This document shows, piece by piece, positions 38,252-50,198 of a stretch of 64,000 bases of DNA. The notes under the pieces were generated by a model. It was given only the letters and a program-made list of their open reading frames with translations. It did no database searches and was not told the DNA's origin. The position numbers were made by a program, and so were the translations under genes. The DNA is from Tetrahymena thermophila SB210. Its lineage: Eukaryota > Ciliophora > Oligohymenophorea > Hymenostomatida > Tetrahymenidae. The DNA lies in assembly GCF_000189635.1 (NCBI RefSeq), contig NW_002476380.1, forward strand, positions 434,001-498,000, given 5' to 3'. Every line of letters begins with the position of its first letter. Position 1 is the stretch's first letter.

Positions 38252-39083
38252 TCGATCAATCAATTAATTAACCTGAATAAAAATACAGACAAATATTTAA
38301 AAATAATAAATATTTTAGTAAAAATGTTATTTTTTAATCTTTAAATTGCTGTACTTTTTAATAAAATTTTAAATAAAGACACATTTTATCTACAATTTTT
38401 TATTTTTCATATTTAAATAAAATTTTTATTCAACTTTTGAAAAAATTTGTTTAATATTTTTAGATATAATTTTGAAACTCATTTTAATTTTTTGTAATAT
38501 TCATAACATCTTTTTTTGGTAATACAAAATATTTAGATTCTTTATAAGCTCTTACTTATTGTAGTTAGCAGTTATATTTATTGAAGTGTAATTTTATTTA
38601 AAAGATACTTTTTCTTTGAATTAATTATCTTTTAAAAGTTGTTTTTTTCTGAAAAATAAAATTGTTTTTATTTATTTTTAATTTAGTTAAATTTATTGTC
38701 TCCAGTAAAAAAGCAAAAATGATCTTGCTACGATAACTCAAATTGGACGGAATTTTATTTATAATACTTAAATTCGCAAAAATAAACTCTCAAGAAATAA
38801 AATTAATTTCTTATAAATATTAAAATTCATCTCAAGTTATTTTATAATTATACTTTTTCAAAATAATTAGCGAAGATTGTTTGCCTTTTTTAGATAAATT
38901 TCAACTTTTATTTTTAAAAATATTTTATCATTTGCATTTAATTTGTTTTAAAAAATAAAATTTTTGTATATCAATCGAATAAACTTTTATTTAGTTTAAA
39001 AATAGAAGATATTAATGTAATTTTTACCATACAATTTAATGGGCATACTAAAATAATATAAAAATTATTGCAATAATAAAATA
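38252..39083. other. Convergent intergenic region, 0.8 kb
   Basis: A/T-rich DNA between the 3' ends of the phosphatase gene (+) and the LRR gene (-). No coding frame seen. Confidence 0.5.
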
Positions 39084-41013
39084 TCATTTTTTTTTCTTTT
39101 TCTTTTTCTTCTTCTTTAAATTGACAGGAGGGAACGGCATCCTTAAACCATCGTCTTTTACATCTGTGAATTTATTTATGTTTCTAACAATTAGGACATC
39201 TGGATTTTACTACTTAATCTCTTCTAACTCCGCATCTCCAATACTAGGAGTGAAATTTATAAAGATTCTTTGTATATTTTAGCAATATTTTATTAGAGTG
39301 ACTAAAACTTCTTCAGATATATTCTCAAGATTATTTAATTCAACAAACTCTAAGTTAGGAGTAATTTAAAATAATTTAGAAAGCTATCCATTAGTTAAAC
39401 TTTTGAGTCCACCTAGCTTAATAGTCTTTAAAAATTAAAATGTAGGAGCCTTTTTAACACTGTTAGTACCTTATTATAAATTATTATTATTAAAAAATTA
39501 TAGCTTTCTTAAAATATTTAAGTTTTCATACCATTTATCATTTATGAGATACCACTATCTTCAATATTAGTAGTGCCAGTTAGAATTAACTATTCTAACT
39601 ATCTACAATCACCAATTTTTTCCATTATATGTTTACTTGCTTCTTCCTGTAAGTCAAATAAAAAATTAATAAGGATAAAAATAAGTTTATTTATTTATTT
39701 ACATTAGTCATAAAGGATAAATCTAAATGTTTTAGGTGATCCATAGAATTATATATAATAACAGATAATTTTTCTCCTGAAAGTTTTTAACAATCTTTTT
39801 AAAATAAATGATTTAAAATTTAATTTTCCAATAATTAAATACTTGATAGCGAAATGTGTTTGAACTTCTATCCTTTATCTATAAAGTAATCTAATGTTGC
39901 ATTTGTAATATTGTAATCAAAAGACAAATTTATTCTTTGCAGTTATGGTGCATCTTTCAAAGGCTATAACGAAAAATCTTTTTTTATTTATAAAAAATTT
40001 ATTCAAACTTATATTTATTTTTATATTAAGTTTACCAGTAACAGAATGATCATTATGGGCTGCAAAGAATTTTTTAATATTAGGTTTGGCATTCAAGAAT
40101 TTCTTAATTCCTTGCTCAGTTAGTACAGGACAATTGCTTATATCTATGGAATGAAGTCTTATTTGTTAAAATTTTATTATTTAAATATAATAATAAAGTA
40201 GCTTATAATATTACTTTGAACATGATATGGCTAATTCGTATAAAACTTCATCAACTAAATCAGTTCCTGAAAGATTTAATTCTTCAATATTCGGTGCAAA
40301 ATATCCAATTTTATTAACGAATTCATTTTTAATCCAAGTGTGATTTTAAAGGTTTAAGTATTTAAGTTCATTATTCAGAACTTCCATCAAGTTCTATTCT
40401 GTCAAAATAGAATTAGGCAGTTTCTATATATTTTAAAATATAAATTAACAGCTACCTTTATAAAAAATAAACTTGTTAAATACCTTAAGGTGACGAACTT
40501 CTTCACTTTCATAATTAGGCTCGTAAGTTATTTCTCCTATTTGTCTAACATGCCTACTAAAATTTTCATCAACTTTTGATACTGGTATTTCACAGCTTAG
40601 GGGTAGAAAGTTGCTGTATTAAGGAAGATCTTTATTTGTTTCTTCTATCTTTTTATATGTTTTAATAGTTTAACTACCATTATCTATAAATGTTTGTTTT
40701 ATTGTTTTAATTTCAATTTCAAATAATTAAAAGGCTAAAAAACTTTGTTTACAATTTTACTACGAGCTTCTCTTTTGGAAGTTGTTAAAGATAAAGTAGA
40801 GTTTTTGTATCCATCAGGAGGAACTCCTACTTTTTCTTCCAAAATAGGTTTTTGAATTTTTTATAAATTTTAAAAAGGTTTCTTCAGAGTAAATTTTTAT
40901 TCTGCATCTTGTCTCATTTTTAATTAATACAAGTAATCTAAATGTGTGGGATCTTCTTTTGGTTAGGGTTTTGGCATAAAAAGTGGATTTTTTAAAACCC
41001 TTGGATAATTCAT
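39084..41013 (-). CDS. Leucine-rich-repeat protein with poly-lysine C-terminus
   Basis: Seven exons encode 519 residues, with introns 39470-39531, 39647-39702, 39978-40035, 40158-40214, 40424-40483 and 40684-40760. The start is ATG 41013-41011 (MNYPRVLKNPLFMPKPQP); an ATG ten bases upstream is in another frame that meets TGA. After a ~150-residue basic N-terminal region come irregular leucine-rich repeats of the cysteine-containing or AMN1-like kind: NIEELNLSGTDLVDEVLYEL, HSIDISNCPVLTEQGIKKF, QLQRINLSFDYNITNATL, HLKHLDLSFM, QLEQLILTGTTNIEDSGI and FLKTIKLGGLKSLTNGQL. The last ten codons before TGA all encode lysine. No F-box, kinase or membrane segment is visible. A protein-binding role is all the repeats support. 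Both intron phases and total length are consistent. Confidence 0.85.
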
Positions 41014-41760
41014 TGTACACCATCCTATTGAATTATAATTTAAACAAAAAATAATTAACAATAAAAATATGTTTTATTTTCTTTTTGTATCATTTTTAGT
41101 TGTTATATCTGTATATTTTGAAACTATTATTTACCAACTAATGATTTATGGTTTCTAAAAGATGGAAATTAGTGGTTCTCAATATTTTTATTGACAGTCT
41201 CAGTAATTGAGAACTGCTGTTTATTTTAATTCATTCAATGAATATACTTTAACTACTTTCGCCAGTTAGTTCTCTTTCCTTTTTATATAATTTCCTATTT
41301 TATTATTCTATATTCCTAAATATTAGATATACAATAAATTTTGTCTTTTATAAGATAGATAGTATTATTGATTAATTTCCAACGAAATTAATTTGTTGCG
41401 AATTCTTGTAAATTTTACAATTAATAAAAAAATATATTCTTTTTACTTCATATTTCAAATTATATACTTTTTTCAATCAGATACTTGTCTTTTGAAAATT
41501 TCAAATATATTCACGATTTTCTTGATATAAGTTGATAAAAAGCTTAGAATGATTACTTGATACTCACTTTTTTACCACTGAATTAAAAAAAAATATTAAT
41601 ATCTAAATTTTTTAATAGTCATTCAAGTACCATTAATTTTTAATTTGAAAAATTTTTTTAAAATAATATTTTTGTTTTAGGAAAGTTTATTTATTTAATA
41701 ATTTTGTCAATTACTAAACTAATAATCAAAAAAAAATTTCTTTTTAAATTAAAAAAATAA
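41014..41760. other. Intergenic upstream of the LRR gene
   Basis: A/T-rich DNA holding the LRR promoter. Toward its right end it grades into the first 3'-flank unit of the tandem array. No coding frame seen. Confidence 0.5.
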
Positions 41761-42337
41761 ATAAGCACTTTTAAAATAATTTAATTTCTTATGTCAATTA
41801 AAGCATAAGTTAATATAATATATTTTAGCTTTTAATACATAAATATTCATTTAAAAATACAAAATTTTTTACCTTTAAAAATGTTTTTAAATTAAATTTA
41901 GTTGTAATATATACATGAGAAGTTACTGTGATTTTATAATTATTAGAGTCAATTTTTTTTTGCTAATTTTAAAAATTATTACTTCATTTTTAAAATTAAA
42001 ATTAATAATTGATAAAACTGAGAAAAATAGAGGACATGTTTTATATCAATAAAAAAATAAGATTTTGTCATACTTTTGTAAAGAATAAATTGATTTCAGG
42101 AAAGAAAAAATTACAAAAAATAAATTCTATATAATAAATAATCTTTGAATTTTGACAAAAATTTTTAGTAATTTATAAATGGCTATTTTTCACATTGCTA
42201 ATAAGTTTTTTTTGATAGATTTTTCAAAATATGCATTTAAAAAATGTTGATAATTTTATTTTTTAATATTATTATAATTATAAATTTACTCACATAAATA
42301 AATAATTTATTTTGCATTTATAATTCAAATAATTTTT

Positions 42338-43363
42338 TCATTAAGCAATTGTGTCGTTATCTGATTTTTCAGCTATGTAAATTGTATGTTCTATAAAATC
42401 AAAGCCAATATAGTAAGCCTAGAGAGCTGCATAACCTATACTGAGGTTACTATTGTAAAATGTAGGGTACAATAACAATTCATAAGCTCCATCAGCTAAC
42501 TTTCTTGAGTATTATTAAGGTTTCAAGTTAATTGAAAAGGAAGATCCATCTTCAGCAGTTACATCAATCTATATATTTTTAAGTTTTTGAATTGATTTCA
42601 CATAAAGAGCATAATCTTTGTCTGGTTAGTATACGAATGCAATTCCCTAGCGTTTAAAGTCTTGTAAAATTAGCTTAAGAGAAAATTCTGGTATCTAAAT
42701 ATATGGATCGTTTATGCTAAAACTTACAGAATCATAGCCATATAAACTCAAATTTCCATAATTCATATTTCCATTTGATGAGGCATAATATCCATAATTA
42801 CCTGTATAGGGTTTTAAAGTAGTAAAACCCTATCCTTTTTTTATCAAATAGTAGTTAGGATTGCCAATATCAATACTACCTACAGTACTTTTATATTTAA
42901 TATTATTGATATCTATATAGAATTTCTTGCTATCTATCAACCCTTATGAAAACAGCTAATCGATTATATTGTCATTTTTTACTTATCCTGGTTAATTTAT
43001 AAAGCAAAGTTGGCTGTCAGGAATAGCATCATAATTATCTAGTACAGAGAAATTCAAGTCAGCTTTAATATTTCCTGATGAGAAAGTAGATGCGAATTCT
43101 TCAGCATTTGAGTAAAAAGGGCTTCTTCCAAGGTCCTATGCTCCACATTCAATGGCCTCATCACTTGGCTACTTTACAGCATTAGAGCAATAGTTTAAAT
43201 CTGGTACAAAATTCACCAGACATCCATTTCGCTCGTACAGATGAATAAATAAATTGTCAGATATGTGAGTGCTCAAAGGAAGGCTAACACTGGAAATACA
43301 AGAAATACCGTTTAAAACAGATAAATAGGTAAAAATAAAAGTAATAGTAACTTTTTTATTCAT
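42338..43363 (-). CDS. Secreted pepsin-like pseudoprotease, array copy 1
   Basis: Intronless, 341 residues, ATG 43363-43361 to TGA 42340-42338. The signal peptide MNKKVTITFIFTYLSVLNGISC is followed by a body with the layout of A1 (pepsin) proteases. NIIDQLFSQGLIDSKKFYID at about 132-151 and GSIDIG at 162-167 are the hinge-region motifs, and LSIGYAALQAYYIGFDF at 307-323 is the C-terminal ILGD.FL..YY..FD motif. The catalytic sites are absent. Where the second Asp-Thr-Gly should precede an IP dipeptide, the sequence is SFSINDPYIQIP (214-225). Where the first should precede the W.P..C motif, it is NGCLVNFVPDLNYC (46-59). No peptidase activity is therefore expected. It may bind peptides or other ligands outside the cell, but that is inference. 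Cysteines at 22, 48, 59, 73 and 120 suggest disulfides. Copy 1 is intact. Confidence 0.85.
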
Positions 43364-44728
43364 TATCACTATTTATTTAAATTAGATTTTTTTTTAATTA
43401 ATTTATTTAGTACAATTTATGAACAATTAGTTTACTATTTTAAACGCATTTGAATAAGAAAATAATAATAATAAATTATTAGGTTGAAATGAGTTTATAT
43501 TTTCTTTTCTTTTATTATTCAATAGTAAAAGAATTTCAATAGATATACTTTTTAAATCTTTTCTTGCAAACTTTCTATATAAGATTCAATATACTTTAGG
43601 TTATACTTATTTATTTAAGCATAAATATATAAGATAACATAATAATTTCACTTCCTTTCTCTAAATTGTTTTCCTTGCTATTATCTTCTTTTTCTAGTTA
43701 ACTTAAGTAATTTAAACTTTTATCTTTTGATAATATAACTTATATAAAATTGAATAAGTGCACATAATTATTTCATTATGCGTAGAATAAATACATAGCT
43801 TGTATCTTTTTTATTAGAAAATTAATTAAAAATAGATGAAAAAATTATCAGTAAATTATTGAGAAATTTTTATTACATTAACAAAAAAATGATTGCATTA
43901 ATTTATAAAGTTTTTAGTGATTTTTAGTTTGAAAACTGGTGAAGTGTTTATTTATAAATATCTACTCATATGAAATCAGAGTAAAATATCATTATCTAAA
44001 AACAATTATTTTCATTTTTTAAAAATAAATTTTAAGAATGGAATTTTTGTAAAAGAAAAAGTACTTTATTTAAATTTGGCTCATTTAATAAATCTTATGT
44101 CATATTCATCATTTTAATTTATATATAAATGCCTTTAAAATTACTTAATTTATTATGTCAGTTGTAGCCTGAAATAGTAAATGATAAGATATGTTACATT
44201 TTAATACATAAATAAATCCATAGTTTTCATTTTAAAAATGTTTGTTGATTAAATTCAGTTGTAATATATGTAAAATTGCTGTAATTTGATAATTATTCAA
44301 GATTAGAGTCAATTTTTTTGCTAATATCATTACTTCATTCTATAACTAAAGTTAATAATTGCTAAGACTGAGAAAAATAGAGGACAGGTTTTTTATCAAT
44401 GTGGGAAAAAAATAAGATTTTGTCATATAATTGTATAGAATTAATAGATTTGAGGAAAGAAAATCTTGTAAAAAATAAATACTCTATTATTATATTTGAC
44501 TTTTGATAAAAATTATCAGAATTTTTTAAATTACTATTTTTCGCACTGCTAATAAATTTATATGTTAACCTAAAATTAATATTTTAAAATAGTTAATTGA
44601 AAAAATAAAATTTTTATAATATGAATTTAAAAAATGTTGATAATTTTATTTATATAATATTTTTATAATTATAAATTTACTCACATACAAAAATACTTTA
44701 TTTTTTATTTATAATTCTAATAATTTTT
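43364..44728. other. Array spacer between copies 1 and 2
   Basis: About 1.36 kb: the 5' flank of copy 1 (gtacaatttat box at 43410 and an aataataataataaatt tract) followed by the 3' flank of copy 2. Non-coding, and alignable with the other array spacers. Confidence 0.7.
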
Positions 44729-45755
44729 TCATTAAGCAATTATGTTGTTATCTGATTTTTCAGCTATGTAAATTGTATGTTCTATAAAATCAAAACCAAC
44801 ATAGTAAGCCTAGAGAGCAGCATAACCTATACTAAGGCCACTATTGTAAAATGTAGGGTACAAGAGTAATTCATATGTTCCATCATATAACATTCTTGAG
44901 TATTATTAAGGCTTTAAGTTAACTGTAAAGGAAGATCCATCTTCAGCAGTTACATCAATCTATATATTTTTAAGTTTTTGAATTGATTTCACATAAAGAG
45001 CATAATCTTTGTCTGGTTAGTATACGAATGCAATTCCCTAGCGTTTAAAGTCTTGTAAAATTAGCTTAAGAGAAAATTCTGGGATCTAAATATATGGATC
45101 ATTTATGCTAAAACTTACAGAATCAAAACCATACAAACTCAAATCTCCATAATTCATATTTCCATTTGATGAGGCAGAATATCCAAAATTACCTGGATAG
45201 GGTTTTAAGGTAGTAAAACCTTATCCCTTTTTGATCAGATAGTAGTTAGGATTACCAATATCAATACTACCTACAATAGTACTTTTTTTAATATTCTTGA
45301 TATCGATATAGAACTTCTTGTGATCTATCAAGCCTTATGAAAAGAGCTAATCGATTATATTGTCATTCACTTATCCTGGTTAACTAAAAAAGCAAAGGTG
45401 ACTGCCATTAACAGCATATGGATTATCAAGTATAGTGTAATTCAAGTAAGCGTGAGTATCTCCTAATGAGAAAAAGGATGTGTATTCTCCACCATATGTG
45501 TAAAAAGGGCTTCTTCCAAGGTACTCTACTCCACATTCGACTGTATTAGTAGGATCTTCAATTACATTAGTAGAGCAGTAGCTTAAGTCAGGTATAAATT
45601 ACACCTAACATCCCCTTTATTCGATCACAGTAACAAATACCTCGTTTGATGGGTAAATTCTCAAAGGAAGGTTAACGCTGGAAATACAAGAAATACAGTT
45701 TAAAAAGGATAAATAGGTCAAAATAAAAGTAATTGTATCTTTTTTATTCACCATC
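44729..45755 (-). pseudogene. Pepsin-like pseudoprotease, array copy 2, frameshifted
   Basis: Homologous to copy 1 over its whole length, but 1027 nt from ATG 45755-45753 to TGA 44731-44729, which is one base too many. The extra base is in the signal-peptide codons, in the T-run just before GACCTATTTATCC on the minus strand (genomic 45719-45725). After about 12 codons the ATG frame leaves the family sequence and later meets TGA, while the family frame has a TGA just upstream and no ATG. Everything after the slip (about residues 13-341) is open and closely similar to copies 1 and 3, including SFSINDPYIQIP. Either the copy is a very young pseudogene, or a sequencing error or base slip is involved. 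No intron that would fix the frame is seen. The C-terminal half is nearly identical to copy 1. Confidence 0.75.
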
Positions 45756-46740
45756 TCTATTTATATAAATTAGATTTTTTTTAATTAACTTATTAAGTAC
45801 AATTTATAAAAAATAGTTTTGCATTTTAAATACTTTGAACAAGAAAATAATAATAATAAATTGTAAGGTTGAAATAAGTTTATATTTTATTTTCTTTTAT
45901 AATTCAATAATAACAGAATTTCAATAGATATATTTTTTAAATATTTTCTTGCAAGTTTAAAAATAAGGTTCAATATACTTTAGATTATACTTATTTTTTT
46001 AATCATAAATATAGATGATTATATAATAATTTTACACACATTCTCTACATTTTTTTCCTTGCTATAAACTTATTTTTTTCTAATGAACTTAAATAATTTA
46101 AACATTGATCTTTTGAATAATATAACTTATTTAAAATTGAATTAGTGAACATAATAATTTTATTATGGTTAGATACAGTACATATTTTGTATCTCTTTTA
46201 TTAAAAATATTTAAAAGTCAAATTTAAATTAAAAATAGACAAAAAAAATGTATCTGTATATCAGAAATTATAATTATATTTACAATAAAATACTTGCATT
46301 AATTTATAAAAGTTTTTGATGATTTTTAGTCAGACAACTGATGAAGTGTTTGTTTGTAAATATATACCCTTACGAAATGAGAATAAAAATATCATTTGTA
46401 AAAAATATTATTAAGTAAAAGATATAAATTTTAAGAAAGGAGTTTTTGTAAAAAAAAAAAGTACATTATTTAAATTTGGATTATTAAATAAATTTTAATT
46501 GTTATGCATCATTTTTATTCATAAATAAATGCTTGTAAAATAACTTCATTTATTTGATTAGTTGAAGCATAAATTATTAATAATAAGATATATTACTTTT
46601 TAATGCATTAATACTCATTAAAAAATAAAAATTTTCAACCTTTAAAAATATTTGTTAATTAAATTCATTCGTAATTTATGAGAAATTACTGTAATTTGAT
46701 AATTATTCAACATTAAAATCAATCTTTTCCTCTAATTTAA
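45756..46740. other. Array spacer: 5' flank of copy 2 joined to a 3' flank
   Basis: The 5' flank of copy 2 (gtacaatttat box at 45797) is followed by a 3'-flank-type sequence (46500-46735) that runs not into a gene but into a second 5' flank at about 46740. Non-coding. Confidence 0.65.
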
Positions 46741-47330
46741 AATTTTTTTAATTAACTTATTAAGTACAATTTATGAAAAACTAGTTTTGCATTTTAAATA
46801 CTTTGTACAAGAAAATAATAATAATAAATTTTTAGGTTGAAAAAAGATTATATTTTATTTTCTTTAATTAAAGTTTCAAAATAAGATTCAATATACTTTA
46901 GATTATTTATTTTTTAAGAATAAAAATAGATGAAAATATAGTAGTTTCACATACTTTCTCTAAATTTTTTCTTGCTATAATCTTATTTTTTTCTAATGAA
47001 CTTAAATAATTTAAACTTTTATCTTTTGAGTAATATGATTTATTTAAAACTGAATAAGGGCACATAATTATTTGATTGTGTTTAGATAAAGTACAAAGTT
47101 TGTATTTCTTTTATTAGAAATATAATCTATAAATCAGAAATTTTATTACATTTACAAAATAAATCTATGCATGAATTTATAAAAGTTTTTAGTGATTTTT
47201 AGTGTGACAACTGATGAAGTGTTTGTTTATAAATTTCTACTCATATGAAATCAGAATAAAAATATCATTTCTAAAAATAATTAATAATTTTAGTTGATAT
47301 AAATTTTAAGAAAAGAGTTTTTGTAAAAAA
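46740..47330. repeat. Orphan 5' flank, gene deleted (empty unit A)
   Basis: From about 46740 the sequence matches the upstream block of an array gene (cttattaagtacaatttatg at 46755-46774, then the aataataataataaatt tract), but a coding region is missing on its left. The preceding 3' flank stops at cattaaaatcaatcttttcc, roughly 600 bp short of where a stop codon would lie. This looks like a unit that lost its gene by deletion. Confidence 0.7.
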
Positions 47331-48003
47331 AGTAAATCTAATTTGATATGCATCATTTTAATTCATAAATTAATGCTTTTAAAGTAACTTCGTTTATTAT
47401 GTTAGTTGAAGTATTAATTAATAAAAAATAAAATACATTAATTTTTAATACATGAATACTCATTGAAAAATACATAATTTTCAGCCTTTAAAAATGTTTG
47501 TTGATTAAATTCAGTTGTAATATATGAAAATTTACTGTAGTTTAATAATTATTCAATATTAAAGGTAATTTTTTTTGCTAATTTTAAAAATTAAAACTTC
47601 ACTCTAAAACTAAAGTTAATAATTTTTAAGACTAAGAAAAATAAGAGAACTGGTTTTTTATCAAAGTGGTAAAAAAATAAGATTTTGCTATATTTTTGTA
47701 ATGAATTAATTTATTTGAAGAAAGAAAATCTTGCTAAAAATAAAATCTCTATTATAATCTTTGATTTTTGACCAAAATTATTAGTAATTTTTAAATTGCT
47801 ATTTTTCACATTGCAAATAAATTTAGATACCAACCTAAAATTAATTTTTAAATGGTGAATTGAAAAAATTTAATTTTTAAGATAGATTTTTATAAAATTC
47901 ATTTAAAAAATGTTGATAATTTTATTTATATAATATTTTTATAATTATAAATTTACTCACATACAAAAAGAATTTATTTTGCATTTATAATTCGAATAAT
48001 TTT
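47330..48003. other. 3' flank of array copy 3
   Basis: Non-coding DNA alignable with the 3' flanks of the other copies (ataagattttgctat near 47685). No separate feature seen. Confidence 0.6.
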
Positions 48004-49026
48004 TCATTAAGCAATCATGTTGTTATCTGATTTTTCAGCTATTTAAATTGTATGTTCTATAAAATCAAAACCAACATAGTAAGCCTAAAGAGCTGCATAA
48101 CCTATGCTAAGGTTACTATTGTAAAATGTAGGGTATAAGAGTAATTCATATGTTCCATCAGTTAACTATCTTGAGTATTATGAAGGGTTTAAGTTAATTT
48201 TAAAGACAGATCCGTCTTCAGCAGTTATATCAATCTAAATACTTTTAAGTTTTTGAATTGAATTTACGTAAAGAGCATAATCTTTGTCTGGTTAGTATAC
48301 GAATGCAATTCCTTAGCGTTTAAAGTCTTGTAAAATTAGCTTAAGAGAAAACTCTGGAATTTAAATATATGGATCATTTATGCTAAAACTTACAGAATCA
48401 TAGCCATACAAACTCAAATCTCCATAATTCATATTTCCACTTGATGAGGCGTAGTATCCAGAATTACCTGGATAGGGTTTTAAGTTTGTAAAACCCTATC
48501 CCTTTTTTATCAAATAGTAGTTAGGATTACCAATATCAATGCTACCTACAATAGATCTTTTTTTAATATTCTTGATATCAATATAGAACTTCTTGTGATC
48601 TATCAAGCCCTATGAAAAGAGTTAATCGATTATATTGTCATTCACTTACCCTTTTTATCTAAAAAAGCAAAGGTGACTGCCTTTAACAGTCTCTGGATGA
48701 TCAACTATAGTGAAATTCAAGTAAGCGTGAGTATCTCCTAATGAGAAAAAGGATGTGTATTATCCACCATTTGAGTAAAAAGGGCTTTTTCCAAGGTCCT
48801 ATACTCCACATTCGACTGTATCATAAGCCTCTTAAACTACATTAGTAGAGCAGTAACTTAAGTCAGGTTTAAATAGCACCTAACATCCCCCTTTTTCGGC
48901 CGTAGCAATAAATAAATCATTGTATAGTTAAGTACTCAAAGTAAGGCTAATGCTGGAAATACAAGAAATACAATTTAAAAAGGATAAATAAGCCAAAAAA
49001 AAAGTAATCGTAACTTTTTTATTCAT
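48004..49026 (-). CDS. Secreted pepsin-like pseudoprotease, array copy 3
   Basis: Intronless, 340 residues, ATG 49026-49024 to TGA 48006-48004. The signal peptide is MNKKVTITFFLAYLSFLNCISC. Domain order is as in copy 1: NDNIIDQLFSQGLIDHKKFY, GSIDIG, SFSINDPYIQIP in place of the second catalytic motif, and LSIGYAALQAYYVGFDF near the end. Residues about 28-125 differ strongly from copy 1 (EKGGCQVLFKPDLSYCS against ERNGCLVNFVPDLNYCS), whereas the rest is nearly the same. The signal-peptide codons contain a run of nine T, the same place where copy 2 is frameshifted, but here the frame is kept. Both catalytic aspartates are absent, so no proteolytic function is expected. Confidence 0.85.
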
Positions 49027-50198
49027 CGTCTCTTTTTATATAAATTAGATTTTTTTTAAATTATCTTATTAAGTACAATTTATGAATAATTAGTTTTTGG
49101 GTTTTAAATACTTTGAACAAGAAAATAATAATAATAAATTATAAGGTTGAAATAAGTTTATATTTTATTTTCTTTTATTATTCAATAGTAAAAGAATTTC
49201 AATAGATATATTTTTTAAATTTTTTCTTGCAAGTTTCAAAATTAGATTCAATATGCCTTAGATTTTACTTATTTTTAAGAATAAAAACGGATGATAACAT
49301 AGTAATTTTTCTATTGAACTTAAATAATTTAAACTTTTATCTTTTGAGTATTATACATTATTTAAAATTGAATTAGTGTACATCATAATTTCATGATGTT
49401 TAGATTAAGTACATAGTTTGTATCTCTTTTATTAGAAATATAATTAAATGTCAAATCTAAATTAAAAATAGATGAAAAAAATTTTATCTGCAAATCAAAT
49501 TTTTATTGCATTTACAATAAAGATGTTTGCATTCATTTATAATAGTTTTTTGTGATTTTTAGTGATGAAGTGTTTGTTTATAAATATCTACTCACATGAA
49601 ACCAAAAAAAAAATATGATTTCTAAAAAAAATTATTAATTGTAATAGAAAAAAATTTTAAGAAAGAAATTTTTGTATAAAAAAAAGTAGTTTATTTAAAT
49701 TTGGCTTATTTGATATACACCATTTTAATTCATAAATAAATACTTCAAAATAACTTCATCTATTATATTAGTAGAAGCATTAATTAATAAATAATAAAAT
49801 ATGTTACTTTTTAATACATAATTTTCATTTTAAAAATGTTTTTTAAATTAAATTCAGTCTTAATTTATGAGAAATGATAGTAATTTGATAATTATTCAAC
49901 ATTAAAGTCAATTTTTTTTGCTAATTTTAAATATCATTAATTACTTCATTCTAAAACTAAAGTTAATTTTTGTTAAGACTGAGAAAAATTGAGGAAAGTT
50001 TTTTTATCAATCTGGAAAAAAATAAGATTTTGTCATATTTTTGTAAAGAATGATTTCAGAAAAGAAAATCTTGTAAAAATTAAAATAACTATTATAATAT
50101 TTGGCTTTTGACAAAATTTATCATCAATTTTTAAATTGATATTTTTCTCTCATATTATTATTTTTATGATAGATTTTTATAATACACATTTAAAAAAT
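49027..50198. other. 5' flank of copy 3 and a following 3' flank
   Basis: The 5' flank of copy 3 (gtacaatttat box at 49073) is followed by a 3'-flank block (ataagattttgtcat near 50022). It ends at catttaaaaaatgt (50187-50200), which in the other units lies about 100 bp from a stop codon. Non-coding. Confidence 0.65.

Noticed and set aside
40814..41023. Basic 69-residue protein on the minus strand
   Set aside because: This frame meets TGA, while the frame starting at ATG 41013 continues across introns into the leucine-rich repeats.
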